Source: JBBDKV01 sp040879165 (lineage in GTDB: Bacteria; Patescibacteriota; Microgenomatia; UBA1400; PJMF01). Taken from it: DNA of 28,399 nt. Below are positions 13,478 to 20,618 of this stretch, one piece after another. The stretch lies in the NCBI GenBank assembly GCA_040879165.1, contig JBBDKV010000015.1:1-28399 (forward strand), given 5' to 3'. Below the pieces are notes generated by a model that was given only the letters and a program-made list of their open reading frames with translations, was not told the DNA's origin and did no database searches. Position 1 is the stretch's first letter, and each line of letters opens with the position of its first letter. The position numbers and the translations under genes are program-made.

Positions 13478-14545
13478 TTAGCGCGCTGAAAGTTCGTCGA
13501 GGATTTTTGTATCTTCAGCAAGTGCGCTTGTCAGCCAACGCCTGAACTCTGTATTAAATTTCTTCTCAGATAATATTTTCTTTCCATCCACCCTCACCTC
13601 CGGCTCCGCCACCAGCCCATCAATATGCACTGGCACGTTGATCTCACCACCGATGGCGCTGCTGTTGCCAAAGGCGACGTGGACGGTGCCATAGGCTTTT
13701 TCTGCTTCCAGGAGGTTGGGGGAAATCTGGGCATTGGGGTTGGTGCCGATGCCGATCTCGGCAACAGAGAAGCCAAGCGGGCCGGCAGCAGCCAGGGATT
13801 TTTGTAGATTTTGGGCAGCTGTGCCACCTTTGATGGCAACAGCGCGGCCATGTTTGATCGTGATGACAATTGGCTCATCAAGGATGTCGTCGGCTATTGA
13901 GCCGTCAATGACCAGCGTACCTTCTGTAGAGTCGAGCAGGGGAGCGAAGAAAACTTCGCCGCCTGGGAGGTTGCCCAGTTCGCCAGCGGGGATGAGGCTG
14001 CTGTCGTTGTAGACGGCGATGGTGCGGATTTTTGCAGTGAGATTGGTACCCACAGTCGAGGTAATCGAGATGTTGGTGCCTTGCCTGAGGATTTCTGCGA
14101 GTTGATTGCCCAGATCAAGAATTGGATTGAAGTCACAGGCAAGACTGCGCATGATCAGTTCGTAGTTGGCGCCGGGAAGGCTGGCGCCACGCCCGTTGTT
14201 TTGAATTGCGGCTTTGCCTGCTTGAGTGTGGGTGAGGGAGTGCTCGGTCTGGAAGATGGACAGCGTGGCGCGCCTCGCTCGCTCGATGATCTCAACGGGT
14301 GGTTCTTGTCCGGAGTGGGTCATGTCTGAGATGACGATCAGCTCAGTTGATTTGGTGAGTGATTTGCCAACTTCAAACCAGAGGGCGGCTTCTTGCTCTA
14401 GCATTTCTGGTATGGTGATGATCAATAGTTCGTCAGAAGCGTGCGCTGCTAGATTTTGTGTCAATATTTGACGAGCGAGTGCTTGTTCTGCTTCGCTTAA
14501 TGCTCGAATGGTATGATTTTTGTCGTAGGATGATAGTATCTGCAT
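13478..14545 (-). CDS. M29-family aminopeptidase-like metalloprotein
   Basis: Protein of 355 residues resembling thermophilic M29 aminopeptidases (AmpS/PepS), metal-dependent enzymes that remove N-terminal residues from peptides. The C-terminal half carries the family landmarks: AGELGNLPGGEVFFAP, AEIGIGTNP with the metal-ligand Glu, and EKAYGTVHVAFG followed by GGEINVPVHIDGL with His and Asp ligands. The N-terminal half is more divergent. The gene is visibly more GC-rich than its surroundings (34 of 60 bases at 13621-13680), which hints at transfer or a different codon history. A role in peptide catabolism would suit an amino-acid auxotroph, but the substrate is not known. Confidence 0.82.
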   Translation of the reverse strand: MQILSSYDKNHTIRALSEAEQALARQILTQNLAAHASDELLIITIPEMLEQEAALWFEVGKSLTKSTELIVISDMTHSGQEPPVEIIERARRATLSIFQTEHSLTHTQAGKAAIQNNGRGASLPGANYELIMRSLACDFNPILDLGNQLAEILRQGTNISITSTVGTNLTAKIRTIAVYNDSSLIPAGELGNLPGGEVFFAPLLDSTEGTLVIDGSIADDILDEPIVITIKHGRAVAIKGGTAAQNLQKSLAAAGPLGFSVAEIGIGTNPNAQISPNLLEAEKAYGTVHVAFGNSSAIGGEINVPVHIDGLVAEPEVRVDGKKILSEKKFNTEFRRWLTSALAEDTKILDELSAR

Positions 14546-14607
14546 AGCTGAATTGTGGTGGTATCATATCAGAGTTGTGCGAGCAGGGAGTGTGAAAACC
14601 AAGATAA

Positions 14608-14681
14608 GGGCCGTTCGTATAGTGGTAATACAGTGCATTCGCATTGCACAGACGGGAGTTCGATTCTCCCACGGTCCACCA
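14608..14681 (+). tRNA. tRNA-Ala (anticodon CGC)
   Basis: Full cloverleaf with encoded CCA. Acceptor GGGCCGT (14608-14614) pairs with ACGGTCC (14671-14677), containing G3-U70, the alanine identity pair. D-stem GTAT/ATAC, anticodon stem GTGCA/TGCAC with loop TTCGCAT (anticodon 14640-14642), T-stem GGGAG/CTCCC with TTCGATT, discriminator A. The D-arm, with TATAGTGGTA, resembles Gly or Glu tRNAs more than the usual bacterial alanine tRNA, but anticodon and G3-U70 agree on Ala. Confidence 0.92.
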
Positions 14682-14746
14682 GGGGTGTGTCACGAATTTT
14701 ATAAGGAAAGTTGCGTTCCAATACCGTTTAGAATTTTAGAACAACG

Positions 14747-15325
14747 TTAAGCAAAATACTCAGGTTCATTACCTGGCTTCCACTTAATGTTGCAGCCCAT
14801 GCTGGGTTTTTGGTTGGGATCTGGTTGCTCGCCAGCAAGAAGTGTGTCGAGTGCTTTTCTCAGATCTGAGCCAGTGGCTGGCGTTTCTGAGCCTGGTCGG
14901 CTGTCGTCAAGTTGGCCACGATAGACAAGTTCTTGATTGGCGTCAAAGAGAAAGAAGTCTGGAGTGCAGGCTGCATGAAAAGCTTGAGCAACGGACTGAT
15001 CTTCGTCGTAGCAAACAGGAAAGGACCAGCCGGTGTCCGTGGCGAGCTGCTTGAGTTGCTCTGGGCTATCATCGGGATGAGAGTCAACATCATTGCTGGA
15101 AATGGCGACAACTTTGATTTGTTCTGCGTAGTCATCAGCTATTCGAGCAATTTCATCTTTAGCATGCAACACAAATGGGCAGTGAGCGCAGAGGAAAATA
15201 ACTAATACTGGTTTGTCAGTCGCCAGCTCTTGACTAGAAATAACTTGATCAGTTTTTACTTCTGGAAGCGAAAAAGTTGGGAGTTGTGTGCCGAGTGGCA
15301 ACATGGTTGAGGGTGTCTGTGCCAT
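14747..15325 (-). CDS. Thioredoxin-fold peroxiredoxin-like protein
   Basis: AhpC/TSA-related thioredoxin-like protein of 192 residues (PRX-like1 type). The redox-site region is CAHCPFV (Cys46, Cys49), where relatives usually have NHCPFV, so this copy has a CxxC pair. Further family marks are ACTPDFFLFDANQELVYRG and the C-terminal GCNIKWKPG. No signal peptide is seen, so it is probably cytoplasmic and acts in thiol or peroxide handling. A strong extended promoter lies directly upstream. Confidence 0.88.
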   Translation of the reverse strand: MAQTPSTMLPLGTQLPTFSLPEVKTDQVISSQELATDKPVLVIFLCAHCPFVLHAKDEIARIADDYAEQIKVVAISSNDVDSHPDDSPEQLKQLATDTGWSFPVCYDEDQSVAQAFHAACTPDFFLFDANQELVYRGQLDDSRPGSETPATGSDLRKALDTLLAGEQPDPNQKPSMGCNIKWKPGNEPEYFA

Positions 15326-15377
15326 ACTAAACGTAGACTAGCACAGGCCTAGAAGGTTGTCAAAAAAGGTTGTCAAA
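15326..15377 (-). promoter_or_regulatory. Promoter of the thioredoxin-like gene with duplicated -35
   Basis: Minus strand TTGACA (15363 to 15358), 17 bases, TAGTCT (15340 to 15335) preceded by TGC as an extended -10, nine bases to the ATG. The 12-base unit AAGGTTGTCAAA (plus strand) occurs at 15353-15364 and again at 15366-15377, so a second TTGACA sits 13 bases further upstream. Confidence 0.65.
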
Positions 15378-15408
15378 GAAGGCTGACGAAGTTTGATTGA
15401 TCAAAAAA

Positions 15409-16470
15409 CTACTCTGTCTTTGTTAGTATTTTTGGTTGCTTAGTTGTGATCAGCAGGGTATTTTCATAGCGGTAGCCAAACTTTCCTGGAACATATATGC
15501 CTGGCTCGATTGTAATAGTTGAATTTGTTTCAAGTTTACCTGATTCTGTGTGGTAGAGGGAGGGCGGCTCGTGTATCTCGAGCCCAAGACCATGCCCAGT
15601 AGTATGGATGTAATATGGACCATAGCCCGCTGCGGAGATCAGGTCACGAGCCGCCCTATCCACAGCCGATATCGCACTGCCAGCCACGGCCTGTTGTTCA
15701 GCTTGTGAGTAGGCATCTTTGACTATCGATTCAATTTTTACAAACTCCGGATCTACAGTATCACCAAACCACACGGTTCTAGTCATATCTCCGCAATACA
15801 TCTCATATTTTGCTCCTATATCAAGTAAAACAGGCATGTTCTTTTCTAAAACTGTTGTGCTTGGTCGGTGATGGGGGAGCGCGGTGTGGTCACCAAAAGC
15901 AATTACTGGTGGAAAAGCAGCAGTAGCCTTTTCTTCAAGAAAGAATTGCAACACAGATCGTAATAAATCTTGTTCCGTAATCCCGACCCGCAATGCTTTA
16001 ATTGTTTTCTCCATAACCCGAGCAGTGATTTGTGCAGCAGATGTTAGATGTTGTATTTCAAGCTTTGATTTCAGTTGCCGTTGTTCCCAGAGGAATTTTC
16101 GATTCAGTTGAGTTACAGTAAACAGTGTGGCAAAAGCTTCTTGCTCAGCAACTGTAATATTATCAGTATCTAGAGCGACCGTAAGGTGAGTCTTTTCATC
16201 ACACAGGGATATAAGTTTTTTGGCAACTTCATGAACGCGAAGCGACGCGAGTACCGCGTAGCTATTGGCACTTGGTACCAAAAATGGAGTGTGACAAAGT
16301 AGGGTTTGGGTGTTATTTACAAATAACCAGGCTTCGCGCTCAGGGCTTTCTGTGCAATCGAGTCCAGTGTAGTAATAAATATCAGTAGGATTGGAGATCA
16401 GCCTCCAGTTGGAGTCGGGTATGTGAGAGTGTAGTGATTGTATGCGCTCAGAGTATGGCAACCTACTCAT
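15409..16470 (-). CDS. M24-family Xaa-Pro aminopeptidase-like protein
   Basis: Metallopeptidase with the pita-bread fold, 353 residues. The N-terminal creatinase-like domain (about residues 1-125) begins SRLPYSERI. The catalytic domain shows all five metal ligands in order: Asp in LLDIGA, Asp in CGDMTRTVWFG, His in TTGHGLGLEIHE, Glu in TIEPGIYVPG and Glu in RYENTLLI. Likely removes N-terminal residues before proline in the cytoplasm. ATG 16470 is chosen; GTG 16485 lies further inside the upstream gene, whose stop codon it overlaps by eight bases. It is last of an operon of three. Confidence 0.92.
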   Translation of the reverse strand: MSRLPYSERIQSLHSHIPDSNWRLISNPTDIYYYTGLDCTESPEREAWLFVNNTQTLLCHTPFLVPSANSYAVLASLRVHEVAKKLISLCDEKTHLTVALDTDNITVAEQEAFATLFTVTQLNRKFLWEQRQLKSKLEIQHLTSAAQITARVMEKTIKALRVGITEQDLLRSVLQFFLEEKATAAFPPVIAFGDHTALPHHRPSTTVLEKNMPVLLDIGAKYEMYCGDMTRTVWFGDTVDPEFVKIESIVKDAYSQAEQQAVAGSAISAVDRAARDLISAAGYGPYYIHTTGHGLGLEIHEPPSLYHTESGKLETNSTITIEPGIYVPGKFGYRYENTLLITTKQPKILTKTE

Positions 16471-17254
16471 TAGTTGCGTCCTCACTCAAGTCTGAGAGAT
16501 TAACCATCGATCGAACTGTTGAAACAATAAACTCATCTTCAGTTTCAGGGTCTTCAATGGCAACAACTAGTACTGCATAGTCTGCATCAAAATCTTGCCA
16601 AGTAGCTGCTTCACCATCTTGGTCTTCAAAAACACTATCTGAATCAATGGTGAATGTTGTTTCACTGCCGCCATCGCGCGCAGTAATTGTCAGTGCTGTT
16701 CTGCTGATTTCAAAAATTGAACCAACCACTATTCTTTGAGTAGGTGGTTGTAGCGTTTCTTCACTGACGACTACAAACTCTGGCTCAATTTGTTCGTCAA
16801 CTCGATTTCCGAGTACGGTTGCCCAGCTACCCACCTCAATCGAATCAACAGCAATAATAGCGTCATCTTCGAGTATTGAAACACCTTCCTGTAATGGCAC
16901 AATAACCGATCCGGTGCTTGTGCTCAGTGTGATCGCTTCTTCAGAAATACGAGTGATTTCTCCCATGTACCCACCTTTTTGAGAAAGCAAATCGTACAGT
17001 GCGCCTTGGACTTGTTCTCTAGAGGTGACATTTCGCACTCGTTCTAGCATGGATTCTCTGACTTGCTCATCTAGTTCGGCAGAATCGGTGCTTTCTGATG
17101 CATCAGTCTCAGCTTGCTCAGTGCTTTGTGTAGCGTCTGTTTGGGCAAATATGTTACCTGAAGTTGTTTTAAAAATCGCAAAGTTCAATCCCACTAGTGC
17201 GATCAGAATAAGTGAACTCATTTTCAGTTGGCGCGCTATCTTATTATTCTTCAT
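16463..17254 (-). CDS. Anchored surface protein with DUF5666-like barrel repeats
   Basis: Product of 263 residues, not assignable to a named function. A basic start and one membrane segment (about residues 12-28, SSLILIALVGLNFAIF) are followed by an acidic Ser/Thr/Glu linker and then two similar beta-rich modules. One begins GGYMGEITRISEEAITLST and ends IEVGSWATVLGN; the other begins RIVVGSIFEISRTALTITA and ends DADYAVLVVAIE. This pattern is typical of DUF5666-like OB barrels in surface proteins. Its ATG overlaps the end of the Ig-like gene by 11 bases. The longer frame start at 17368 would run deep into that gene and is rejected. Confidence 0.7.
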   Translation of the reverse strand: MKNNKIARQLKMSSLILIALVGLNFAIFKTTSGNIFAQTDATQSTEQAETDASESTDSAELDEQVRESMLERVRNVTSREQVQGALYDLLSQKGGYMGEITRISEEAITLSTSTGSVIVPLQEGVSILEDDAIIAVDSIEVGSWATVLGNRVDEQIEPEFVVVSEETLQPPTQRIVVGSIFEISRTALTITARDGGSETTFTIDSDSVFEDQDGEAATWQDFDADYAVLVVAIEDPETEDEFIVSTVRSMVNLSDLSEDATNE

Positions 17255-17726
17255 TTGCATCCTCTGCATCTTCTGCTGATTCATCTTCTGGTTCAGGTGT
17301 CTGAGTGTACAGGTCAGTAACAATGACAACGCGTTGAGTAGTGAATGTTTCACCTTCGGCATTGACAACGTGTGCTGTAATGACGTTGGTTCCCGGCTCT
17401 AATTCAGCTTCATGACTAAAATTACCGGTTTCATCGGTATTCACAATTATATCGACTTCATTTATAAATAACACCACAAAGGTGTCGGGTAGTGTGGTGC
17501 CAGTGATGCGTGTGCTTGTCTCAGTTTGTACTGTTCCGTCCTCAGGACTGTGGAGGGCTAGGACACTAGAAACTTCCTCATCTTCAGGTTCTTCTCGGGT
17601 GAGCTGATCAATTTCCGTCGCTTGATCTTGACCGATGATCGCCGCACGCATTCTATACAAACCATAGGTGATGAGTAATCCAAGACCAAAACCAATCAAG
17701 ACTGCGATGAGCACCTCTTTTTTCAT
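17244..17726 (-). CDS. Membrane-anchored single Ig-like domain protein
   Basis: Protein of 160 residues: a membrane helix (about residues 4-24), an acidic linker, then one bacterial Ig-like domain (about 55-145: SPEDGTV, TRITGTTLPDTFVVLFINE, DETGNFSHEAELEPGTNVITAHVVN) and an acidic tail. Such single-module proteins are common in Patescibacteria and presumably act at the cell surface. The first in-frame ATG (17738) overlaps the -10, so ATG 17726, with GGAG six bases upstream, is the real start. First gene of the operon with the DUF5666-like protein and the M24 peptidase. Confidence 0.78.
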   Translation of the reverse strand: MKKEVLIAVLIGFGLGLLITYGLYRMRAAIIGQDQATEIDQLTREEPEDEEVSSVLALHSPEDGTVQTETSTRITGTTLPDTFVVLFINEVDIIVNTDETGNFSHEAELEPGTNVITAHVVNAEGETFTTQRVVIVTDLYTQTPEPEDESAEDAEDANEE

Positions 17727-17765
17727 AGGAAGCTCCATTATAAACTACGTGACAAGTCTCGTCAG
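17727..17765 (-). promoter_or_regulatory. Promoter of the surface-protein operon
   Basis: Minus strand CTGACG (17765 to 17760), 17 bases, TATAAT (17742 to 17737), then ten bases to ATG 17726. GGAG in between gives a ribosome-binding site in a very short leader. Confidence 0.6.
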
Positions 17766-17820
17766 GTTTTAATCAGACTCAAAGACTATCAAAAATAGTG
17801 GTTCATGCGCAGCTGAGATA

Positions 17821-17832
17821 TGTTTCGAAACA
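17821..17832. repeat. Perfect 12-base palindrome between divergent genes
   Basis: TGTTTCGAAACA is its own reverse complement. It lies midway in the 200-base region between the divergent surface-protein operon and the MBL hydrolase gene, a plausible dimeric-regulator site for either. No second copy was noticed in the window. Confidence 0.4.
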
Positions 17833-17927
17833 ACTGATGTAATGTGGTAGTATCAACGTACCGGCTACAAATTCAGCTTGTTAGTAGTACTGTAGTATAA
17901 AAACGGACACAGCAATAAAAGGAAGCT

Positions 17928-18584
17928 ATGACAATTACCTATCTTGGCCATTCAGCTTTTAAGTTAAAGGGAAAACGGGGAACGGTGATCACTGATCCCT
18001 ACAGTCAATACGTTGGTTTTTCGCTTCCCTCATCTAGTGCTGATATGGTGGTTATTTCCCACGATCACCCTGATCACTCAGCAGCTTCGGCAATTGGCGG
18101 TACGGCGCGCAGAGCGGAACCATTTATCATCAATCAGCCAGGTGAGTATGAAATTGGTGGTATTTCAGTGTTTGGCGTACCATCATTTCATGATGATTCG
18201 AAGGGTTCGGAGCGGGGCAAAAATACAATTTTTACTATCTATCTTGATGAAATGCGCGTTTGTCACCTAGGAGATCTCGGCCACGAGCTGACTACTGAGC
18301 AAATCGAGCAGATCGGTCCCGTAGACATTCTGATGTGTCCAGTTGGAGGCGTCTACAGCCTTGATCCTGAAAAAGCGGTTAAAGTTATTCGCTCCCTAGA
18401 GCCGAGCATTGTCATTCCGATGCATTATAAGACAGATCAACATGACGAGAGTGTTTTTGGCGAAATGGAGCCACTAGAATCTTTTTTGAAAGCTATGAGC
18501 GTCGAAGTCAAGCCAGAAGCCAAGCTTGAAATTGAAAAAACCAACTTGCCCGAGGAAACTGAGGTGGCTGTGCTTGTGTCATAG
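17928..18584 (+). CDS. MBL-fold metal-dependent hydrolase (UlaG-like)
   Basis: Metallo-beta-lactamase-fold protein of 218 residues. The metal motif SHDHPDH (His45, His47, Asp49, His50) is intact; further ligands are likely in CHLGDLGHEL and the C-terminal MHYKTD. The start MTITYLGHSAFKLKG is typical of the UlaG/YtkL group. The substrate is unknown; this group includes lactonases and phosphodiesterases. A clear Shine-Dalgarno sequence, AAAGGAAG, lies before the ATG, and TATAAA at 17896-17901 is a candidate -10, so this gene has a real 5' leader. dnaB follows 77 bases on. Confidence 0.9.
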   Translation: MTITYLGHSAFKLKGKRGTVITDPYSQYVGFSLPSSSADMVVISHDHPDHSAASAIGGTARRAEPFIINQPGEYEIGGISVFGVPSFHDDSKGSERGKNTIFTIYLDEMRVCHLGDLGHELTTEQIEQIGPVDILMCPVGGVYSLDPEKAVKVIRSLEPSIVIPMHYKTDQHDESVFGEMEPLESFLKAMSVEVKPEAKLEIEKTNLPEETEVAVLVS

Positions 18585-18647
18585 CAAGTACTTGCTGCAC
18601 AGCATCTTTGAGAACAATTAAGAGCAATAACATTTTTAATCAATAGG

Positions 18648-18661
18648 TATGTTTCATTGGT
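18648..18661 (+). promoter_or_regulatory. Possible near-leaderless -10 of dnaB
   Basis: TATGTT at 18648-18653, then eight bases to the ATG at 18662. No Shine-Dalgarno sequence and no convincing -35 are seen. Confidence 0.35.
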
Positions 18662-19978
18662 ATGTCAGGACAAAAATTACCACCTCAGAATTTAGACGCA
18701 GAGCAGTCTGTGTTAAGTGCGATCTTAATTGATCAAGACGCTATCATTAAAGTAGCTGATTTATTGACTGCAGAAAGTTTTTACCAGACTTCTCATCAAC
18801 AAATTTACGAAGCGATGCAGCAGCTATTTGAAAAACGCCAACAGATAGACGCAGTCACGTTGACCAATCAACTCAAAAAAAACAAAAACCTGACAGCAGT
18901 CGGTGGAACGGCCGGTATTGCTCGGTTGTCAAATATTGTTTCTACAGCGGGCAATGTTTTAGAATATGCCAAAATTGTGGCTGATTTAGCTATTAAGCGG
19001 CGCTTGATTAGTCTTTCGAGTGATTTGACCCAACAAGCCTTTGACGATGCTTCCGAAGCTAAAGAATTACTTGATACAGCAGAGCAGCACGTCTTTGCTA
19101 TCTCCAACACTACGGGTTCAAAATCTTTCACGCCTGTCAAGGATACCTTGGTGGAAAGTTTTGAGCGACTTGACGAGTTGCAGCGGAGTGGAGGAGAGAT
19201 TAGAGGTGTGCCAACTGGTTTTGCTGACCTAGATCGAGTGCTGGCGGGATTTCAGCGCTCTAATCTGATTATTCTGGCAGCTCGACCTGGAATTGGAAAA
19301 ACAGCGTTTGCTTTGAACATCACGCATCACATTTCTGTCAAAGAGAAGAAGCGAATTGGTATTTTTTCTTTGGAAATGAGTCGAGAAGAACTAGTGGATC
19401 GCTTACTCGTCACTCAGGCAGACATTGACGCCTGGAAGCTCAAAACTGGACGACTTGACCAGCAAGACTTTCTGAAACTGTCTGATGCCATGGGCGTTCT
19501 GGCAGATGCTCAGATTTATATTGATGACACTCCTGGTTTAAGCATTTTTGAGATGCGAACACGCGCCCGTCGTCTGATGATGGAACATGGCATTGATATT
19601 ATTATCGTCGACTATCTGCAACTGGCTCACGGTCGTTCTAAAGACAATCGTGTTCAGGAAGTTGCCGAAATTTCGCAGGGTCTCAAAAATATTGCTCGAG
19701 AGTTGAAAGTACCAGTGTTAGGTTTATCGCAACTCTCACGCGCTATTGAAAGTCGAGGCGAGCGCGTGCCGCAACTCTCAGACCTGAGAGAAAGTGGTAG
19801 TATCGAGCAGGATGCTGACGTAGTGATGTTTTTATATCGAAAAGACGAAGATATCCGTGAGGCAGTCAATTTGCGCGTTGCCAAGCACCGCAATGGGGCA
19901 ATTGGTGATGTTGATCTGTACTTCAAGGGCGACCGTATCCGCTTCTATGGCATGGAAACCAAGCGAGATGTGATGTAA
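18662..19978 (+). CDS. dnaB: Replicative DNA helicase DnaB
   Basis: Hexameric helicase that unwinds DNA at the fork; 438 residues, near the usual 450-470. N-terminal helical domain (about 1-100, starting PPQNLDAEQSVLSAIL) for primase contact, a linker helix, then the RecA-type motor. Walker A is ARPGIGKTA with Lys about 213; Walker B is IIIVDYLQL; later motifs include GLSQLSRAIESR and DLRESGSIEQDADVVMFLYR. No intein is present. The MBL gene upstream has no known functional link. Confidence 0.97.
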   Translation: MSGQKLPPQNLDAEQSVLSAILIDQDAIIKVADLLTAESFYQTSHQQIYEAMQQLFEKRQQIDAVTLTNQLKKNKNLTAVGGTAGIARLSNIVSTAGNVLEYAKIVADLAIKRRLISLSSDLTQQAFDDASEAKELLDTAEQHVFAISNTTGSKSFTPVKDTLVESFERLDELQRSGGEIRGVPTGFADLDRVLAGFQRSNLIILAARPGIGKTAFALNITHHISVKEKKRIGIFSLEMSREELVDRLLVTQADIDAWKLKTGRLDQQDFLKLSDAMGVLADAQIYIDDTPGLSIFEMRTRARRLMMEHGIDIIIVDYLQLAHGRSKDNRVQEVAEISQGLKNIARELKVPVLGLSQLSRAIESRGERVPQLSDLRESGSIEQDADVVMFLYRKDEDIREAVNLRVAKHRNGAIGDVDLYFKGDRIRFYGMETKRDVM

Positions 19979-20070
19979 GGATGTAATGTAAGACGGTACT
20001 TGGCTTGTTGCCTGACTACCGAGGTTGTAGCGTTCGATTTCCGTACTACTCGATTTTACAACGTTGATCA

Positions 20071-20313
20071 CTATGCAGCAGGTACTGGTGCGTAACTAAA
20101 GAGCATAAAGAACAGCAGGCCAGACAAGATCAGAAAAATCGACAAGTAGCCTAAATTGGCGCGGACGCGTTGTTGATTAATATCGGGATCGACGTTATCA
20201 GTTGAGATAATAATTACAATTGAAATGACAAACCAGAGCACTGCTTGAAGAATGATTGACCAAATTGAGTCAACAACAAACAATGATCGCAAAAATTGAC
20301 TAATAACTTCCAT
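20071..20313 (-). CDS. Small two-helix membrane protein
   Basis: Hypothetical protein of 80 residues with two hydrophobic segments (about residues 17-37 and 58-75), separated by a short polar loop containing STDNVDPDINQQRVRANLGY. It ends in a short Pro/Ala tail. I do not recognise the family. ATG 20313 is chosen over TTG 20343 because a promoter with correct spacing ends nine bases upstream of it. Confidence 0.65.
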   Translation of the reverse strand: MEVISQFLRSLFVVDSIWSIILQAVLWFVISIVIIISTDNVDPDINQQRVRANLGYLSIFLILSGLLFFMLFSYAPVPAA

Positions 20314-20351
20314 AGCAACATAACTATGAACCACCACTAGCAATTTTGCAA
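20314..20351 (-). promoter_or_regulatory. Promoter of the small membrane protein gene
   Basis: Minus strand TTGCAA (20351 to 20346), 17 bases, CATAGT (20328 to 20323), nine bases to the ATG. It fits the near-leaderless pattern. Confidence 0.5.
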
Positions 20352-20436
20352 GCTTTTAGCCTTGGAGCTTGTATTATTTTGCTGTTTTTTCAAACACGGA
20401 CCGCTCATGAGCAATCAGTGCTAAACTGACAATCAA

Positions 20437-20445
20437 TGCTATAAT
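20437..20445 (+). promoter_or_regulatory. Extended -10 promoter of tRNA-Leu
   Basis: ATGCTATAAT, with TGC directly before TATAAT (20440-20445), is a consensus extended -10 located 15 bases before the tRNA. Confidence 0.6.
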
Positions 20446-20460
20446 TAGCACGTAAGTCTA

Positions 20461-20549
20461 GCCGAGGTGGCGGAATTGGTAGACGCGTGGGTCTCAAAAA
20501 CCCATGAGGCTTAAACCTCGTGAGGGTTCGATTCCCTCTCTCGGCACCA
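20461..20549 (+). tRNA. tRNA-Leu (anticodon CAA)
   Basis: Class II tRNA with encoded CCA. Acceptor GCCGAGG pairs with TCTCGGC (20539-20545). Anticodon stem TGGGT/ACCCA encloses CTCAAAA with anticodon CAA (reads UUG). A long variable arm GAGG-CTTAAA-CCTC and T-arm GAGGG/CCCTC with TTCGATT complete it. Discriminator A fits leucine. Confidence 0.95.
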
Positions 20550-20551
20550 TA

Positions 20552-20586
20552 CTGTTTAGTAACGCAAGTTGCGACACGATAAACAG
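20552..20586 (+). repeat. Inverted repeat after tRNA-Leu
   Basis: CTGTTTA (20552-20558) and TAAACAG (20580-20586) are perfect complements and enclose CGCAAGTTGCG (20563-20573), itself an inverted repeat. There is no T-run, so this is not a typical terminator; it may be a 3' processing structure or an operator for the gene at 20619. Confidence 0.4.
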
Positions 20587-20618
20587 ATCAAATACAAACA
20601 CAAATCCGAGTGGAGACT

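Noticed and set aside
13594..14329. Several long open frames on both strands within the M29 gene
   Set aside because: They are explained by the higher GC content of this gene; none has a promoter, a ribosome-binding site or recognisable motifs.
17255..17368. Longer start of the DUF5666-like protein at 17368
   Set aside because: It would overlap the Ig-like gene by over 120 bases with no membrane-anchor logic; ATG 17254 gives a basic start and a membrane segment.
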